A stretch of DNA of 64,000 bases from Coffea arabica (GCF_036785885.1 NC_092322.1:20234466-20298465); one strand, 5' to 3'; positions 11,922 to 24,754 are shown, counted from the stretch's first letter. Translations and numbers: made by a program. The notes: generated by a model from the sequence alone, not told the origin.

Positions 11922-14900
11922 TTAATGCCATGATACGTCGTCCTTTAGCACATGTTCCCAATCTGATGGGCAATTATCATTAAACCCCAGAGAAAAATGG
12001 TTTCCCCGTCCATGCATTGCACTAGATTGGTTTACTGGAACATCTGGGATAGAGGGGAAAAAGTCTCTTACCAATTCATATCCAGAACCACCAACATGAA
12101 AGCTAACATGGCCTTGGTTAACATCACCTGTTTTGAGAGAATCAGGTTCCACAGCTAAATTTAATCCACCATCCTCCGATTGATCTTTACTAAACCGCAT
12201 GATATCAGAATAGACAGCATCAACTAAACCTGCATGTTCCCCTACCAAATTTGTCCCTTTCAGGTCATCGCGGCATTTTAAGATATTGAATCTGGCCATA
12301 ATGGCCGCATCAACATTATCGATATTCCTATTTGAGCTCAAATCATCTTTGACTGCTTCATTTTGGGAACAACCTATATTCAAGTCAGCCTGCCCTTGAT
12401 TAATATCATATTTTTTTTGAGAATTAGGTGCCACAGCTACATTGAGTCTTCCATCCAGAAATTGGTCTTTAACAAATGGCATCTCATCCGAACAGAGATC
12501 ATCAACCATAACTGCATCTTCTCTTACCACGTTCGGACTTCTTGAGTCATCATGGCATTTTAAGATATGGAATCTGGTCATAACAGAGGCCTCAATGTCA
12601 TTAGGATTACTGGTTGAGCTCAAACTCGAGCTGCAGATTGTAGTCTTTTGCAGCGAGCCATCAACCTTAGGTGGTGGCATATCAGATATTCTCAAGTCAT
12701 GTGAACTAGAAGTTGACATATTCTCCAAAGCAGCTGCATTTTCTGTAAAATTTAAAGCATAGAAAATCAGGTAAGCAATCAATCATACATAGAGAATTGC
12801 AATAAGCAATCCCTACCTTTTTTCTGGTTGGATTTCAATTTCTCTATCTCAATCTTCATCCTATCAAAGCGAGCTCTGTAACTAATGGAACACAATTTAG
12901 CTTCAGCCTCAAGCCACGAGTTCTTAAAAAAAAGAGCTTGTGAATCCATTTCTTCCCCAGAATGAAAATTTTCCTCGAGGACCTTCTTTATTGCCTGAAA
13001 TACAATAATCCAAACAAATTTATTGAGAATTCTATTTTAAAAAAATTCCAGAACAACTTAACAGAGATACATAGATCATTCAAGTTAACCACATGCAAAC
13101 ACAAAACTGTTTCTTAGGAGGAACATAACCCTACCTGGGCCATATTATCATCTTTCAATACTTCTAAACCATCTGTTACAGGAGAAAGGGGCTGAAGCTT
13201 CTCATTTTTTTCCTGGGTAACATTGTGATTCCCCATCTCATCATGGGTATTTTGAAAATCAAGATGGCAATGAGAATTTGTATCCACTTCATTTTCAAAC
13301 TGATGTCTGCCTGCAGCATTGCTCTGTAAAAGATACCATTTGGTTTTACACATAATCAGATGCTGCTTATATACCCAAAAGATTATCTTTATCTCGCGTA
13401 TTATGTCTTTATGTTTACACGTGGTAAACAAAAAATCTCTGCCACAAAGAAAAAATGCTTAATGGACAAACAAATGGAAACAAAATATTCAAAGTATGTT
13501 GTGAATTGAGTTTGGCCTCCACAAATTCCTGGGATAAAGGATGCAATTGTTATAAGCAGATATAACTGCAACTCCAAATTATCACCCAATTATTTTTTTT
13601 CTCTTCTGCAGCCTCAGATGTACCAAATTAACATTATTGACACAATGAAAAGAACAGAATTCAAACTATATAAGCTGCAGATTAACAATGCTGACGAACC
13701 TCTAACTGGGCATGAATAACCAGAATAATTTCCTCTACTGCTATAACAATCTCAACGTTACTTATACAGAAGTCATATGCACCATGATATTTAAATAATT
13801 AAACTTAAAACTTCGAACAACTCACAGCAGACACTTCTTTTAATAAACATAGCTTTATCTCATAATGCAAATCTAAGATTTCGACATGATACAATATTCA
13901 AACATACCACATGAGGATCAGCGGAGTTTTGAATTTTATGACAAGTAACTTGCTGCCGAAATATTCGCTCTTGTGGTTGAATGAAATACTCCTTTTTCCT
14001 TGAAGCAAGCACATCCAGATTGCTCATTACATGCTTAAGGGCCTCTAAGTCTTCATCTTTTAGTGCAGATGAATCAGTTATACAGTTGAAGACAAGCAAC
14101 TCCGAAAGGTTTTGCAATGCTTTAACTAATGATTGAACATCTATTTTGGGAGCCGATTCACATCCATGCTGTGTTGCTTGCTCAGCAGCACCTTCTTCAG
14201 AGGAAGGAGAACGAAGAACATTTTCAGCTGCACGAACAGCAACAGAACCTTCTGCAGTGACACTGGTGTTCAACACAGAGTCCATAACTGAAGAGTGAAA
14301 ATTCAGAACTGAAGGGGTAAAATCTTCGACTCCAAGTTGTTTGATGCCTGAAGATTTCAAATCAGAATCATTCTTTGATTGTGTCTGCAGGTTGCAATCT
14401 TCGCTAGGCTTATTGTAAGCCTCACAAGGTTGAACTCCTTCACTCGGGCCTTTAAATCTGGCTTTTACAGCATCAATTGACTTCAGTTGTGTGGCAGTGC
14501 AATCAGCTTCTGAAGTATTCTCTGAAATATGTGATATGCCTCTCCCTGCACTGTTACATTCGTGCACTTTGTCTTCACCTGCTTTTGCAGAGGAGCATCT
14601 TATAGAATCATTTGGCAGAGAAAAACTCTCATCAACTTGAAGATCCAACTGACAATATCTATCCACTTTCTTTTCAAATGGATGTGTTTTTTCGGTTTCC
14701 ACATCCAATGGAGAGAAGTAAGAAGCTGGGGCTCCTTTCCAGCAGGGAGAATCCACAGCAAAATTATGATGATCTAAAGAATCTGGTACATTGTCAGAAG
14801 ACTTGATAGCTTGAAAGCAGTCTCCTGCCAGTGAAAAGCCATCTGAGACATTAATACTTGGGACTTGTGATCCAGATTTTGATTTCGAAATACTATTTAC

Positions 14901-17890
14901 GCCATCCCAAATCTGGGGATTGCATGATAGTTCCTCCGTCACAGCAGATGGTACAAAAAATAGCTGGCCATTACCTTCTTTCTGATACTTGAGCTGACTT
15001 GAGATTAAGGAACCTTCTTCAACTTCATGATCAAACAAAATCTGATGTTCTTTTCCTTTAGCAGGACAACTGCTACCCAGTCCTGCTTTCAGATGAATGG
15101 CTGCAAGATTACCAGTATCAACAGTCTTGCCTAGAGAACCATTACCAGTATCAACAGTTTTGCCTGCTTTTCGGGTTACTGGTGGTCTAATCACCAAAGC
15201 CGGAGATTTTGTTAGAGATAAAGAACCATTAACGCTAGAATCATGTGGCAGGATGCATTTCTCATAGGCATGCTGAGAATTCTGAAAGTTAGTAAAATTC
15301 TTAGGCAACTCCAAAGATGAACATGGAGAGTCAGATGCTGAAATTTGAAAACTGGAACTTGAAATATTTGTCCTTGAGTAATCAAAAGGAGGGGAGAGAA
15401 TTTTTTGAGCCAAAAGTGATGTACTATCCACAGGTTCCATCCTTATCAAACCATTAGCGTATTCTCTTCCATTAGCATCAGAAAATTGCCCAAAAGAAAT
15501 GCTAGAATCCTTTTCAAGTATGTCCCCGTATTCAACAGTATGATAACCTGCAAGTCGACAGGTAGACTTATAAAATAGAAAATCCAGCACAGAATCCAAT
15601 GACAAAGTCTGGAAATACTAAAAGAAAATATTTGTCATCTATTGAGCACACAATCCAAATTATAGCTCTGAAGCAAAAACCTAATTCTAATTACTTAAAG
15701 TCATGAACTTAGATTTTATTGTCATCCTTTAGAAATGCCTTTTTAAAACATAACAAACTTTAGTGAAGATGTTTTGACTTAGTCCATAGTAGCAACATTG
15801 ACAATACCTAGCAAATAACTGCCTTGCAAAACTAAGGGCCATTATATGTGTTGAAAAATTATAAAATTTTGTGAAAACATTTTGTATACAAAACCAAAAA
15901 TCAATATTCAAAAATTCAATTTTAAAACTATAAACAATCTACTTTGAGTATGAACTCACGTTTCATGTCATACAGCACCACAGATTCATTCTTCAAGAAA
16001 ACCAGCAAGAACATGTAAGACATATCTTTGATCCCTTGGAATATTGCAATTTCAGTTCAATAATACTCCCTCCGTCCCAGAAAGTGTGTCGCGCTTTGAA
16101 ACTTGTAATTTTTATCAACAGTGCAAGACTTTTAAATGATTTGTGTTTAAGTTCCAGCAATACCCCTTGACTTTCAATGTTTCCATACGTGATTGAATGA
16201 TAAAAGGGCCATAAGTTGTGATAAGACATGTGGGACCCAAAAGAATAAAAAGTCTCCACACTACTTTAGAGGAAAGTGTCATGCACGATTGTTGTTTGCA
16301 TTTCATGTGAGAATCACGAACTATCAAGTGCAGTGTTGGTACTTGGGAAGTGCATAATTGGGCCCACTAAAAGATAAGAAAAGGCTGTCACATTGAAGGG
16401 TATGGAGCGGAAATGTGTGAGAGTTTTCATTGCCAATTTTAGTAAGTGACAATCATTTTGGGACGGATAAAAAAGGAAAGTATGACACTATCAATGGGAC
16501 GGAGGGAGTATTAGCTAACAAATTTCAAATCTGTTGAAGCTAATGTCGTTCAGTAAACCAAAATGAAACTCCAGAAACGAGATACGCAAATAATGAACCA
16601 AAAAAGAAATACTATCATTAAGGACAAATAGATTGGCTAACAAATAATAATGGAATGCAAAGGATTGGCTAATATGCTGGGAGAAACATGATTATGCATC
16701 ACTTTCAGAGCAGTAAAGACATGAACTAACAGAAAAAAGAATGAGGCGGCAGTAGTAGGAGAAGCACCAGTGAAGCATGCTGGGGAAGGAGCAGGTAAAA
16801 TTCCATTAAATTCTTGGCAGTTTGCTATACGCTATATAATTACTGTACATTCAAATCTCAAAAATCAAAGATCCAGCAAAAGTATTTTCTCTAACTGTGC
16901 CGTTAACGCAAGTCAAAGTTATTTCTACCTTTTGCTTTTCCAACCAGCCACCGATAGTCATGCAGTAATTTGAAGCTAGAATTTCAACAACAGATGGAGA
17001 GATCAAAAACAATAAGATGAGTTGGACACAGGAAGAAATCATTAATGGAGAATAAAAGGCTAGCGGTAATCTAATGATACAAAACATTCTGAGGTGGTTT
17101 ATTGGACAAAGTACACCCAAATACTATCATATTGAGCATTGATATCTCAGACAGGAGAGGTACCTTGATTCATATGGTTGCCATAAGCATGTGAATCAGC
17201 AGCATTTGTGATATCCAAGGAGAAACCCATATCAAGTTTTGCTTGTTTACCCCGCTTTGCATCAATTAATCCACTCCAGCCAGTATGCCAGTGTGGCGGG
17301 TACTCCAAACCAGATAAGCTCTGAGTATAATCAACTTGAGAAGGCACATTTGGCGAAGATAACAAGCCAGAAGAGGGCAAAGTGTCATAACTGGGTTCAG
17401 TAAGGGCAAGCAGGGGAGAATCATGGTCGACCACTGGGGAAACATAAGGGGAGTAATACGAATTCACCTTAGCATCGTAAGAGAAAGTAGCAGAGGAGGA
17501 AGATTTAGCACAAGGATTCACAGTGGACCAATGAGTGGTTTGAGGATCACTATTAGACTGGGGAACTGAATACCCAAAATGGTAGTCATTTCCTGTAGGT
17601 ACAGAAGTGGTCCTAGTAGAGTCAAGGTTCAAATCACATTTCTGATACACATGGGGCCTACAGGTAGGAGCTGAAGGGTTTGAATATTGCCAGGTTACAT
17701 GAGCAGCAGCATAGGGCTGCGAATCAGATAATTGCACAGAAGGGTTCGAAGTGGGTGGTCTTAAACTAAATCGCTCAACAGTAAAAGGTGGGGCTAAAGC
17801 TGATAAATTGGAGGAGGCCGATGAAGATGCTGCTGCTGATGATGATGATGGAGAGGGTCCTCCACCACCCCAATACCCAAAACCCATCAT
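11922..17890 (-). CDS. Large plant-specific protein of unknown function, five exons
   Basis: Exons in transcription order: 17890-17164, 15547-13908, 13323-13135, 12994-12817, 12742-11922. All borders are GT-AG and the phases join without a break, giving 1185 codons including the stop. I know this architecture from uncharacterised plant proteins but cannot assign a function. The N terminus (residues 1-30) is Gly/Ser/Ala-rich after MMGFGYWGGGG. Exon 2 encodes a long Ser-rich, low-complexity, probably disordered region. Exon 4 encodes a conserved helical segment with SWLEAEAKLCSI and YRARFDRMKIE, a possible coiled coil. Exon 5 has two related repeats of about 90 aa (about residues 960-1053 and 1054-1144), each starting near the RF-ILKC motif. 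No signal peptide or membrane segment is evident. A nuclear role is possible but is only inference. The start is the first of two tandem ATGs. Confidence 0.85.
16066..16508. mobile_element. Stowaway/Tc1-mariner-type MITE in intron 1
   Basis: Perfect 13-bp terminal inverted repeats CTCCCTCCGTCCC / GGGACGGAGGGAG, flanked by TA on both sides (16064-16065 and 16509-16510). The element is 443 bp, has no transposase, and lies inside intron 1 of the 1184-aa gene. Confidence 0.9.
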
Positions 17891-17904
17891 CTTACCAAAG
17901 CCTA

Positions 17905-18190
17905 AAAGTTACTATGAATCAACCAACTGATCAAAAAGCAGAAACAAATTCCCAAGTCAGACATAAATTAAAAGGCTAAAGTTACTATGAATCAATCAAC
18001 TGATCAAAACCCAGAAACAAATTCCCAAGTCAGACACAAATTAAAAGGCTAAAGTTACTATGAATCAACCAACTGATCAAAACCCAGAAACAAATTCCCA
18101 AGTCAGACACAAATTAAAAGGCTAAAGTTACTATCAATCAATCAAATGAACATAACCCAGAAACAAATTCCCAATTCAGACATAAATTAA
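17905..18190. repeat. Four-copy 73-bp tandem repeat upstream of the ATG
   Basis: Units begin at 17905, 17978, 18051 and 18124 with 'aaagttactat' and share 'caaattccca' and 'cagaca.aaatt'. The first three are nearly identical and the fourth is diverged. The array is directly 5' of the start codon of the - strand gene, so it is in its 5' UTR, a leader intron or the proximal promoter. Confidence 0.9.
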
Positions 18191-18600
18191 ACAAAGTTGA
18201 ATGATGAAATCTGTTAAACATGAGGGAATAATACATCCGAAAACCAGTACTTGCTTAACATATAGACATCTAAATAAACAAATACAGTACGAAACTTAAC
18301 TAAAAACTGAAGAATTATTGAAATTACTGTAATCAATTAAAATAATGACGCATGCAATTGCAGCAGTAGAGAATCAAAAGATTATGACTGAGTCCTGGAA
18401 TTGAACAAATAGGGGAAAATCATACCAGTCAAAGAGGAAGAGGAGAGAATAGACCCTCTGTCTTTTCCGTTGTATTCTCAATCTCCAAAAAAGTACTCCT
18501 AATCAATACCCCTCCTGTTTTTATTGCTTTGCAATTCTTTTTATTGCTTTGCTATTCTACTGGCACCAGTGTATTCTTTCAGGTATTTCTCTTTATTTAA
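18191..18600 (-). promoter_or_regulatory. Presumed 5' leader and promoter of the 1184-aa gene
   Basis: The DNA upstream of the tandem repeat includes a CT-rich stretch on the transcribed strand near 18430-18490, as often seen around plant transcription starts. I could not fix a TATA box or a start site. This is assigned by position only. Confidence 0.35.
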
Positions 18601-21600
18601 GAAGCGCCCTAAGTATTTTTTTTTTCCTGTAATTGCACTTTTGGCCAATAGTTAACCCAAGCTTTTTTTAAAATTTTTTTTTTTCTCAATAAGGAAGGAT
18701 AGAATTTAAAAAAGCGGTGAAGAGGTTGGAGGATTTGACTTCAAAATTTTAATTTCTAGAATTTCAATCTAATTTCAAATTTTCTACTATTTAACCTACA
18801 ACATTTTTTTATTTATAATTTTGTGATTTTATTTAGCCAACATTTTTAGCATTGCAGAGGAGTAAAGATATCATAGCAAGATCCTCCAACGCTTTTTTTT
18901 TTTTTCTTACGATTTTGTGATTTTATTTAGCATCCTCCTCAAGGAGAAAAACTTGAATATACTTAAACTTATATGTATAATATACTAAAATATTTTTTAA
19001 ATTTTTGCGAGGATAAAACTTTAAATTTATGAAGTATATTTTGAAAATTTTTAATTTTGTAAGGCAAAAAAAATTAAATTTTTAAAACTTTGGGGTGGCG
19101 AGGGGGGCCCCTCCCTGTCCCCCTGCTTCCGTCCTAGAATGGAATTGAAGGGGAAACTTGAAATAAACAAATTGCATGTCACGTTTTTCGAGCAAGTTGC
19201 TTGTTGACGTGAGGTTGCTTTTGGGCAATGCCATGGCAAACTATGGCGTGTCCCGTTAGAGGCCCCATTTGATAATGGGTTTTTAAAAGTGTTTATCTTA
19301 AATTTTATTATAATTTATTATAAAAGTGATAGGAAAAATTTTATAGTATGTAAATTTTTGAGTATTTTAAAATATATAGTTTAAAATTTTGAGAAATTTT
19401 TTGAAATTACTGTAATTAAAGTTATTAAAAAACTTGTAAAAAATAAACTTGGCCGAAAACTTGTTTACCAAACAAACCCGTGGCTGTTTGGATTGTTAGT
19501 CTTCGTAGAAGAATTTTTGGAATATTCTCTAGATACATTTTTTAATTTTTTTATTTCATATATAGTACATTGTTATACTATATTTTTTTGTCAAAATTTT
19601 TTTAAAAAAATTGCAATTTAAATGAATCTAAATGTCCAACATTGATATTGTAATAATTTTTAGCAATCTATTGGATTTGTGATTTTTTGTAGAAATTTTT
19701 TAATATTTTTTGTGAATACATTTTTCGATTATCTTTCTATCTCATATGCATCAAATCGTTATAATATATATTTTTTTTTACAAAAATTCCTAAAAATTCC
19801 TAAAATATAACCAAAGAAATAAACCTAATGGAAGAAATAAACACAAAAATAAAATACATAAACTTCGCGAGATTTAGACATACAACCTCTTTATACATGG
19901 ATGTAGTTTTCAACCAATATTTATCCAAAAAAAATTCTATGGTGAAATCGGTAATTCTCAATAATTATAATTCTCTTATATGAAAATTTTAATTTAACTA
20001 CATTTCTTCATTTTTTTTTCAATAGAGTTTGTTTCTTTTGTATTCCTGTCTTAGAAATGGAGCTCTATAGCTGAGTTTCTAATCATGTGGTGGCAACCTT
20101 TGAAAGGATTAATGTGCATACAACACATAAGTGAGAATTTGCAAACCTGACATCAGTGGAAAGGCTAGACTTTTTCAACTGTTTTTTTTTTTAATTTCTT
20201 TTTCTGGGCTTTTAGAAAAAAGTGACCGTTCTTGTTTTTGTAAATTATCTTAATTTTTGGCTCTAATAATTATTGCTCAAATAAAATTTCAGGTTGACTA
20301 ATATATATCTTCAAAATTTTCTTGCTTTGGGTGCTTTTATGTCCCATACTCCCATGCACTGTGGGCATTTTTTGCAGGACAATTTTGTTTTGTGAGTGAT
20401 TGATATGATGAAGTGAAGATGTTTTGGGTAGTTTCAAATTTAATTTTTTTTAAAAAAAATTTAACTGATTGGTTTTTACTTGGTTGCTTCGTCAAATTGA
20501 TAAAAGCCCTTTTCTCTTTTATTTGTAATTTGCTAAATTGAGTCGTCTATAAGTATTTGCTTTGATAGTGCAACATATTTGAGGTTGTAAATAGGATTAT
20601 TTGATCTGTATAATTATATCTTGTACTAGTTTACGATGATATGCATCAGGTATCATCTGATGAGGGCCAAGCCAAGGTTAGAGGGATTTGGAGCGAGTAC
20701 AATTGGCATGATTATTATATTTTTTTTTTGATTTGGTATATATTCACATAATTTTGATTTGGTATACCCTTACATAATTTTTATTATGCTTTATGAAATA
20801 CGACAAAATTATGTATATGTATACCAAAAGATGAAAAAGTATAATAATCGTGCCAATTACACCTAAAACCAATTGAATCCTGTTAAAGATGTTGATTTGG
20901 CATTGCCAGGTATATTCGTTCCTGTGGAACACTTGTAATTTTGGGGCTGTAAAAGTGTTCGAATAGGAAAACATCAGGAAGGCCAGCCAGGGAGGAGGGG
21001 CCGGAACGATTGTCAGATTAGACAAAAAAAAAAAATTTGTGCGACTTAAATCACTCTTTATAACTCGATTGTCACGCTACGTAGGACATACAAAAATGTT
21101 ATTCTAATGTTACTCGCTGTTGTTTTATTATTATATCTTGTACAGATGATGTTATATCGCGTGTAAATAGTGTTACATCTTTCGGAACGATTGCTCTGAA
21201 AACCGTTTCAGCCCCGGATCCGCCTCCGCCAGCCAGAGGACAATGTCAGCCTTAGTTAGTGCTTTGGAATGTGTAGGTTGGCCTCGTTTAATTTATACTC
21301 TAGAAGTGACCCTTGAGACTTTCTTATTGTAATTCAAGTACATTAATTTGTGAAAACTTAGTGTAACTACTGTCATGTACCTATTTAGCGTGGTGAAAAA
21401 AATGGATACTCTAGTAGTAGACCTGTCAGCGGATCGGTTCAGACTGAAATTGAATATTTTAAATCTAGATCCGCTTATTTATGCTTGTTTTGGATTTAAC
21501 CCATATATCCAACAGGTCTTATGCTTGACCTCTCGAATTCGGCTCCGATTGGGTCCGGATACGAATTGGGTATACTCGTACTCAAAATTATATATTAATA

Positions 21601-22053
21601 TATATTTTTTATAATTATTAATATGTATATATATTTTATAACTATTAATTCATGTAAACGGGTTTGAATAAGATGAGAATCAGAAGTCAATATTTCGTAT
21701 TCGACCTGCTTTTTTATTAGAGAAAACTATCCGTGTTGATCCTTGAAGTGGAAAGGAGTTTGGGGAGGGGGGTTAAAAAAATATCAATGAATTGTGGTCC
21801 CTATTGTTCATCCAAGGCTATATAGGGGTGGAAGGTACAAAAAAACATAAATAAATAAACAATGAATTGGTGTCTATGTTATTCACCCAAGACCGTATTT
21901 TCAAGTATGTGACAGTATAGAAGTTTTGGCTTGCCAATCTTATTGAAGTTTTGAGCTCTACCATTTTACCCTTTCAACAAGTTGCTTTTGATCAGTCCAC
22001 ATGTTTATCTCCTTTAATTTCTCTTTAAAAATGTGTTTTATAATAACTCATTC

Positions 22054-22062
<9 letters not shown>
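18601..22062. other. AT-rich intergenic DNA, no gene recognised
   Basis: Long AT-rich stretches with diverged repeat fragments. Near 19259-19490 and 21400-21720 there are words resembling hAT element ends ('ggccccatttgata', 'gacctgtcagcggatcgg'), but I could not pair the ends. The short ORFs here match no family I know. Confidence 0.55.
20697..20863. mobile_element. Small MITE with TIR 'AATTGGCAyGATTATTATA'
   Basis: 'aattggcatgattattata' at the left end pairs with the complement of 'aattggcacgattattata' at the right end. The interior has repeated 'gatttggtata' words. It is about 165 bp with no coding capacity and no clear target duplication. Confidence 0.5.

Positions 22063-22109
<47 letters not shown>
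22063..22109. repeat. (TA)n microsatellite
   Basis: An uninterrupted TA dinucleotide run of about 47 bp. A run of 13 C followed by A-rich sequence lies further on at 22716-22740. Confidence 0.95.
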
Positions 22110-22113
<4 letters not shown>

Positions 22114-23452
22114 TATCATTGTTATAATTTTAATATATTTAGTGTATCCTTACATTAGATAAGGTAAGGAAACAAATAATTGACAAATAAAAGAAAATTT
22201 AATCATGTTAAAAATTATATTTATATATGATTGACTTGAAGTATTAGTCAAAAGCTAACACCTAAACAAATAAGCATCTTTTCCTAAATTCGTTCAACTT
22301 ATCTCAAACATCCACCCTTCGCAAAACTCCATTTTCCCAAGCCAAGTCTAATTTTTTTTTTTTACAATTCTTTTATATTTTGATCCATCATCATTCATTA
22401 TTTAGATACATACACTTATTTTAAATTTTTTACTTAGATTTTTTTATGATTATTAATTTGCTAATTGCTCTTATTCTAAACTTGTATCTTAGAATTTTTG
22501 TATTAATTTGTATAGGGTTAATGTCTATTTATTGAATTTAGTTAATGTTTATATGATTTTGGTCCATGAGTTAATTTTCATCTTTTGTTTTATATTTTGT
22601 CGCTTATTATTACAAATATTTAATGCTTAGTTATCGCCTATTCAACTTTGATTTCAAGTTAGTGTGTATCATTTGTTTTCATAATTGTTTTTTGTAATCG
22701 TTGTCTTCCTCCCTTCCCCCCCCCCCCCAAAAAAAACAAAAAAAAAAATCCTGCATCTGTCACTGGTAGAAAGAGTTGTTGACAATTGCATATTGTAGTT
22801 TGTAGAACTTTAAGTAGCTAATACAGAAAAATGATGATAACTTGATGCAAGTTGAATTTGGATCTACTGGCGTTTTGTAAATATTTAATTGGTTTCATAA
22901 ACATTACACTGTTGTCTTAGTATGAATATGCAATAAGCACGTGAAAAATGTAAATGTACGGAACTTTATGTTTTGAAACGGGAAAAAATGCACTTTTCAT
23001 CCTCAAAGTTTAGATTTTTGACCAATTTCACCTCAAAGTTTCACCAAAAACACATTTCATCCTCAAAGATCTGTAATTTTGATCAATCAAGGATAATTGA
23101 CAGAAAACTAAGGATAGTTATTTAATTTGAACGAAACTTTGCACGTGAGAAGCACGGTCTGTCAAATCCAACTCTATACTTAACCAAAAACGGGTTAAAT
23201 AGAATGGAGCCACTTTCATAATTACTTGCGTGTAGGCCTTAGAGCGTGGTTAAAAATTTCCCAAAGTTTGATTGTTTCATTGGCTCAGAGACTTATAATA
23301 GATGAGGCCAGAATTGACTTGACTATTTCCACAAAACTTGCACAGTATCTATTCTTGTCTGTTTGGAAGATATTTCCACTCCATATCCACACTCGACAAG
23401 AATCATCTCCTTATTCTCAAACAAATCCCATAAGAAAGTGTGGAAATCAAAT

Positions 23453-24019
23453 ATGAACTCAATCACCAATAAGGATAGGCAGCTGATGGAAGATCAACCT
23501 TCGAGACAGAGAAGGAAGATAAGGAGCTACATCTTTTTCATCGTCTTATTCACGGTTATCATCGGTTCAATCATCACAGTTTCCATAGCTCTCATACAAG
23601 AAAAAGAGTCTGAGTTACTCTCCGCTTCAATTCCAGATAGAGCAATTCGTGCCATCTGCAATCTGACTCCAAAGCCAACCTCATGTTTCGACTCTATATG
23701 GTGTCTCCGCACGAATTTCTCCACCGATTTAGGCGAGATCAAGACCACCCCATCAAGAATTTTCACCCTCTCTCTCCGTGCTGCTATCAATCAACTAGAG
23801 GACTTGATTTTAGCTAATGAAAAGGCAATCTCTGAGGTCAAAGATTCAAGAACTTTGACAGCTTTGAAAAACTACAATGTCTTGTTCAAGGATTCTTTAA
23901 GGCTTGTAAACGCGTCTGTGACAGCAATGGGAGTCGAATCTGATGACAAAATTTTTAAGGTCGCGAAATCTGTTGATGAGAACAGGAGACTGGAGAAGGT
24001 GCTGCTGACGAGACGCTGA
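23453..24019 (+). pseudogene. Captured PMEI-domain fragment fused to an HD-ZIP segment
   Basis: The frame opens at 23363, but the ATG at 23453 (MNSITNKD) is the likelier ancestral start. The order is: a short basic N terminus, a membrane anchor (FFIVLFTVIIGSIITVSIAL), then the start of a plant invertase/pectin methylesterase inhibitor domain (AIRAICNLTPKPTSCFDSI with its paired cysteines, later SLRAAINQLEDLI). This is the pro-region architecture of type I pectin methylesterases; the catalytic domain is absent. The last about 20 codons switch to DENRRLEK, which resembles an HD-ZIP leucine zipper rather than PMEI, and the frame then stops. Apparently acquired by the surrounding MULE. Expression is unknown. 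Confidence 0.75.
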
Positions 24020-24252
24020 CGGACGAGAACAGGAAGCTGGAGAAGGAGCTACAAGAACTGAAAGCGCTAAAACTAGCTCAGCTCTTGTACATGCAATTGC
24101 CAACGGCTACACTGACCATGTGCCCTTCTTGCGAAAGGGTCGGCAGAGTTGGTGAAAACTCTTCCAATAAGAGCCCATTTTCCATGGCACCAAAACCGCA
24201 CTTCTTTAATTTCTTCACCAATGCATCTGCTAGCTTGTTAGCCAGCTTTTAA
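24010..24252 (+). pseudogene. Captured HD-ZIP class II C-terminal fragment
   Basis: An open frame shifted relative to the PMEI ORF. It reads [20 protein letters not shown] (leucine zipper), then [19 protein letters not shown] with the CPSCE redox motif characteristic of HD-ZIP class II transcription factors, then a C-terminal tail and TAA at 24250-24252. The homeodomain itself is missing. A near copy of the first zipper segment lies just upstream (23961-24000), inside the end of the PMEI ORF. This fragment cannot bind DNA as HD-ZIP proteins do. Confidence 0.75.
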
Positions 24253-24754
24253 TGTAGCGATAGAGATAATAGCGTGAGCATTAGGCATGAGGGTACTGAA
24301 AAGGGTCGTGGGTCATTAGGCATGAGGCGTGAGGCGTGAGCAACAGGGGTGAGATAGATGCGGGGAAAGAAAAGAACGGAAAAATCCCTAAAACTCATTT
24401 CCCCTTCCCCCTCTCTCACTCTCTGAGAGAGAAAAAGCAAAGAGAGGAAGGAAGGAAGGATAGTGCGGTGTGTGTGGATCATAATGAAGGAGAGGGAAGA
24501 AGGAGAAGAATGTTGGTTTTCGTCCGTTGCAAATTATTATTCCATTAAAAAATAGTTCCATTCGATTTTACCCATTTTTTGTTGGGTTTAAAGTTGGTTC
24601 TAACGGCTCACATGCAAATTTCCATCAATTGTCCTTGATTGACCAAAATTACGGATCTTTGAGGATGAAATATGTTTTGGGTGAAACTTTGAGGTGAAAT
24701 TGGTCAAGAACCCAAACTTTGAGGATGAAAAGTGCATTTTTTCCTTTTAAATCG

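Larger units (their letters stand above)
22981..24744. mobile_element. Pack-MULE-like element with chimeric PMEI + HD-ZIP II cargo
   Basis: Termini are GGAAAAAATGCACTTTTCAT on the left and its complement on the right, with inverted repeats extending about 130 bp ('cctcaaagttt', 'caccaatttcacctcaaag' and 'gatcaatcaaggataattga' pair with the right end). Flanks TTTTGAAACG (22971-22980) and TTTTAAATCG (24745-24754) match at 8 of 10 positions, consistent with an old MULE target duplication. No transposase is present. Inside are fragments of two unrelated host gene families, listed separately. Confidence 0.8.

Noticed and set aside
14562-14806. + strand ORFs across exon 2 of the 1184-aa gene
   Set aside because: Shadow frames of the real gene on the - strand.
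19259-19490. hAT-like element bounded by 'gaggccccatttgataa' and 'accaaacaaacccgtggc'
   Set aside because: The ends pair only weakly and there is no target duplication.
21400-21720. Possible hAT fragment starting 'gacctgtcagcggatcgg'
   Set aside because: No opposing end was found; only one side resembles known ends.
22063-22109. AT-rich run as an origin or scaffold attachment site
   Set aside because: A plain TA microsatellite with no further support.
23363-23452. Upstream ATG extension of the PMEI ORF
   Set aside because: The 30 extra residues do not resemble the N terminus of pectin methylesterases, and the ATG at 23453 gives a normal start.
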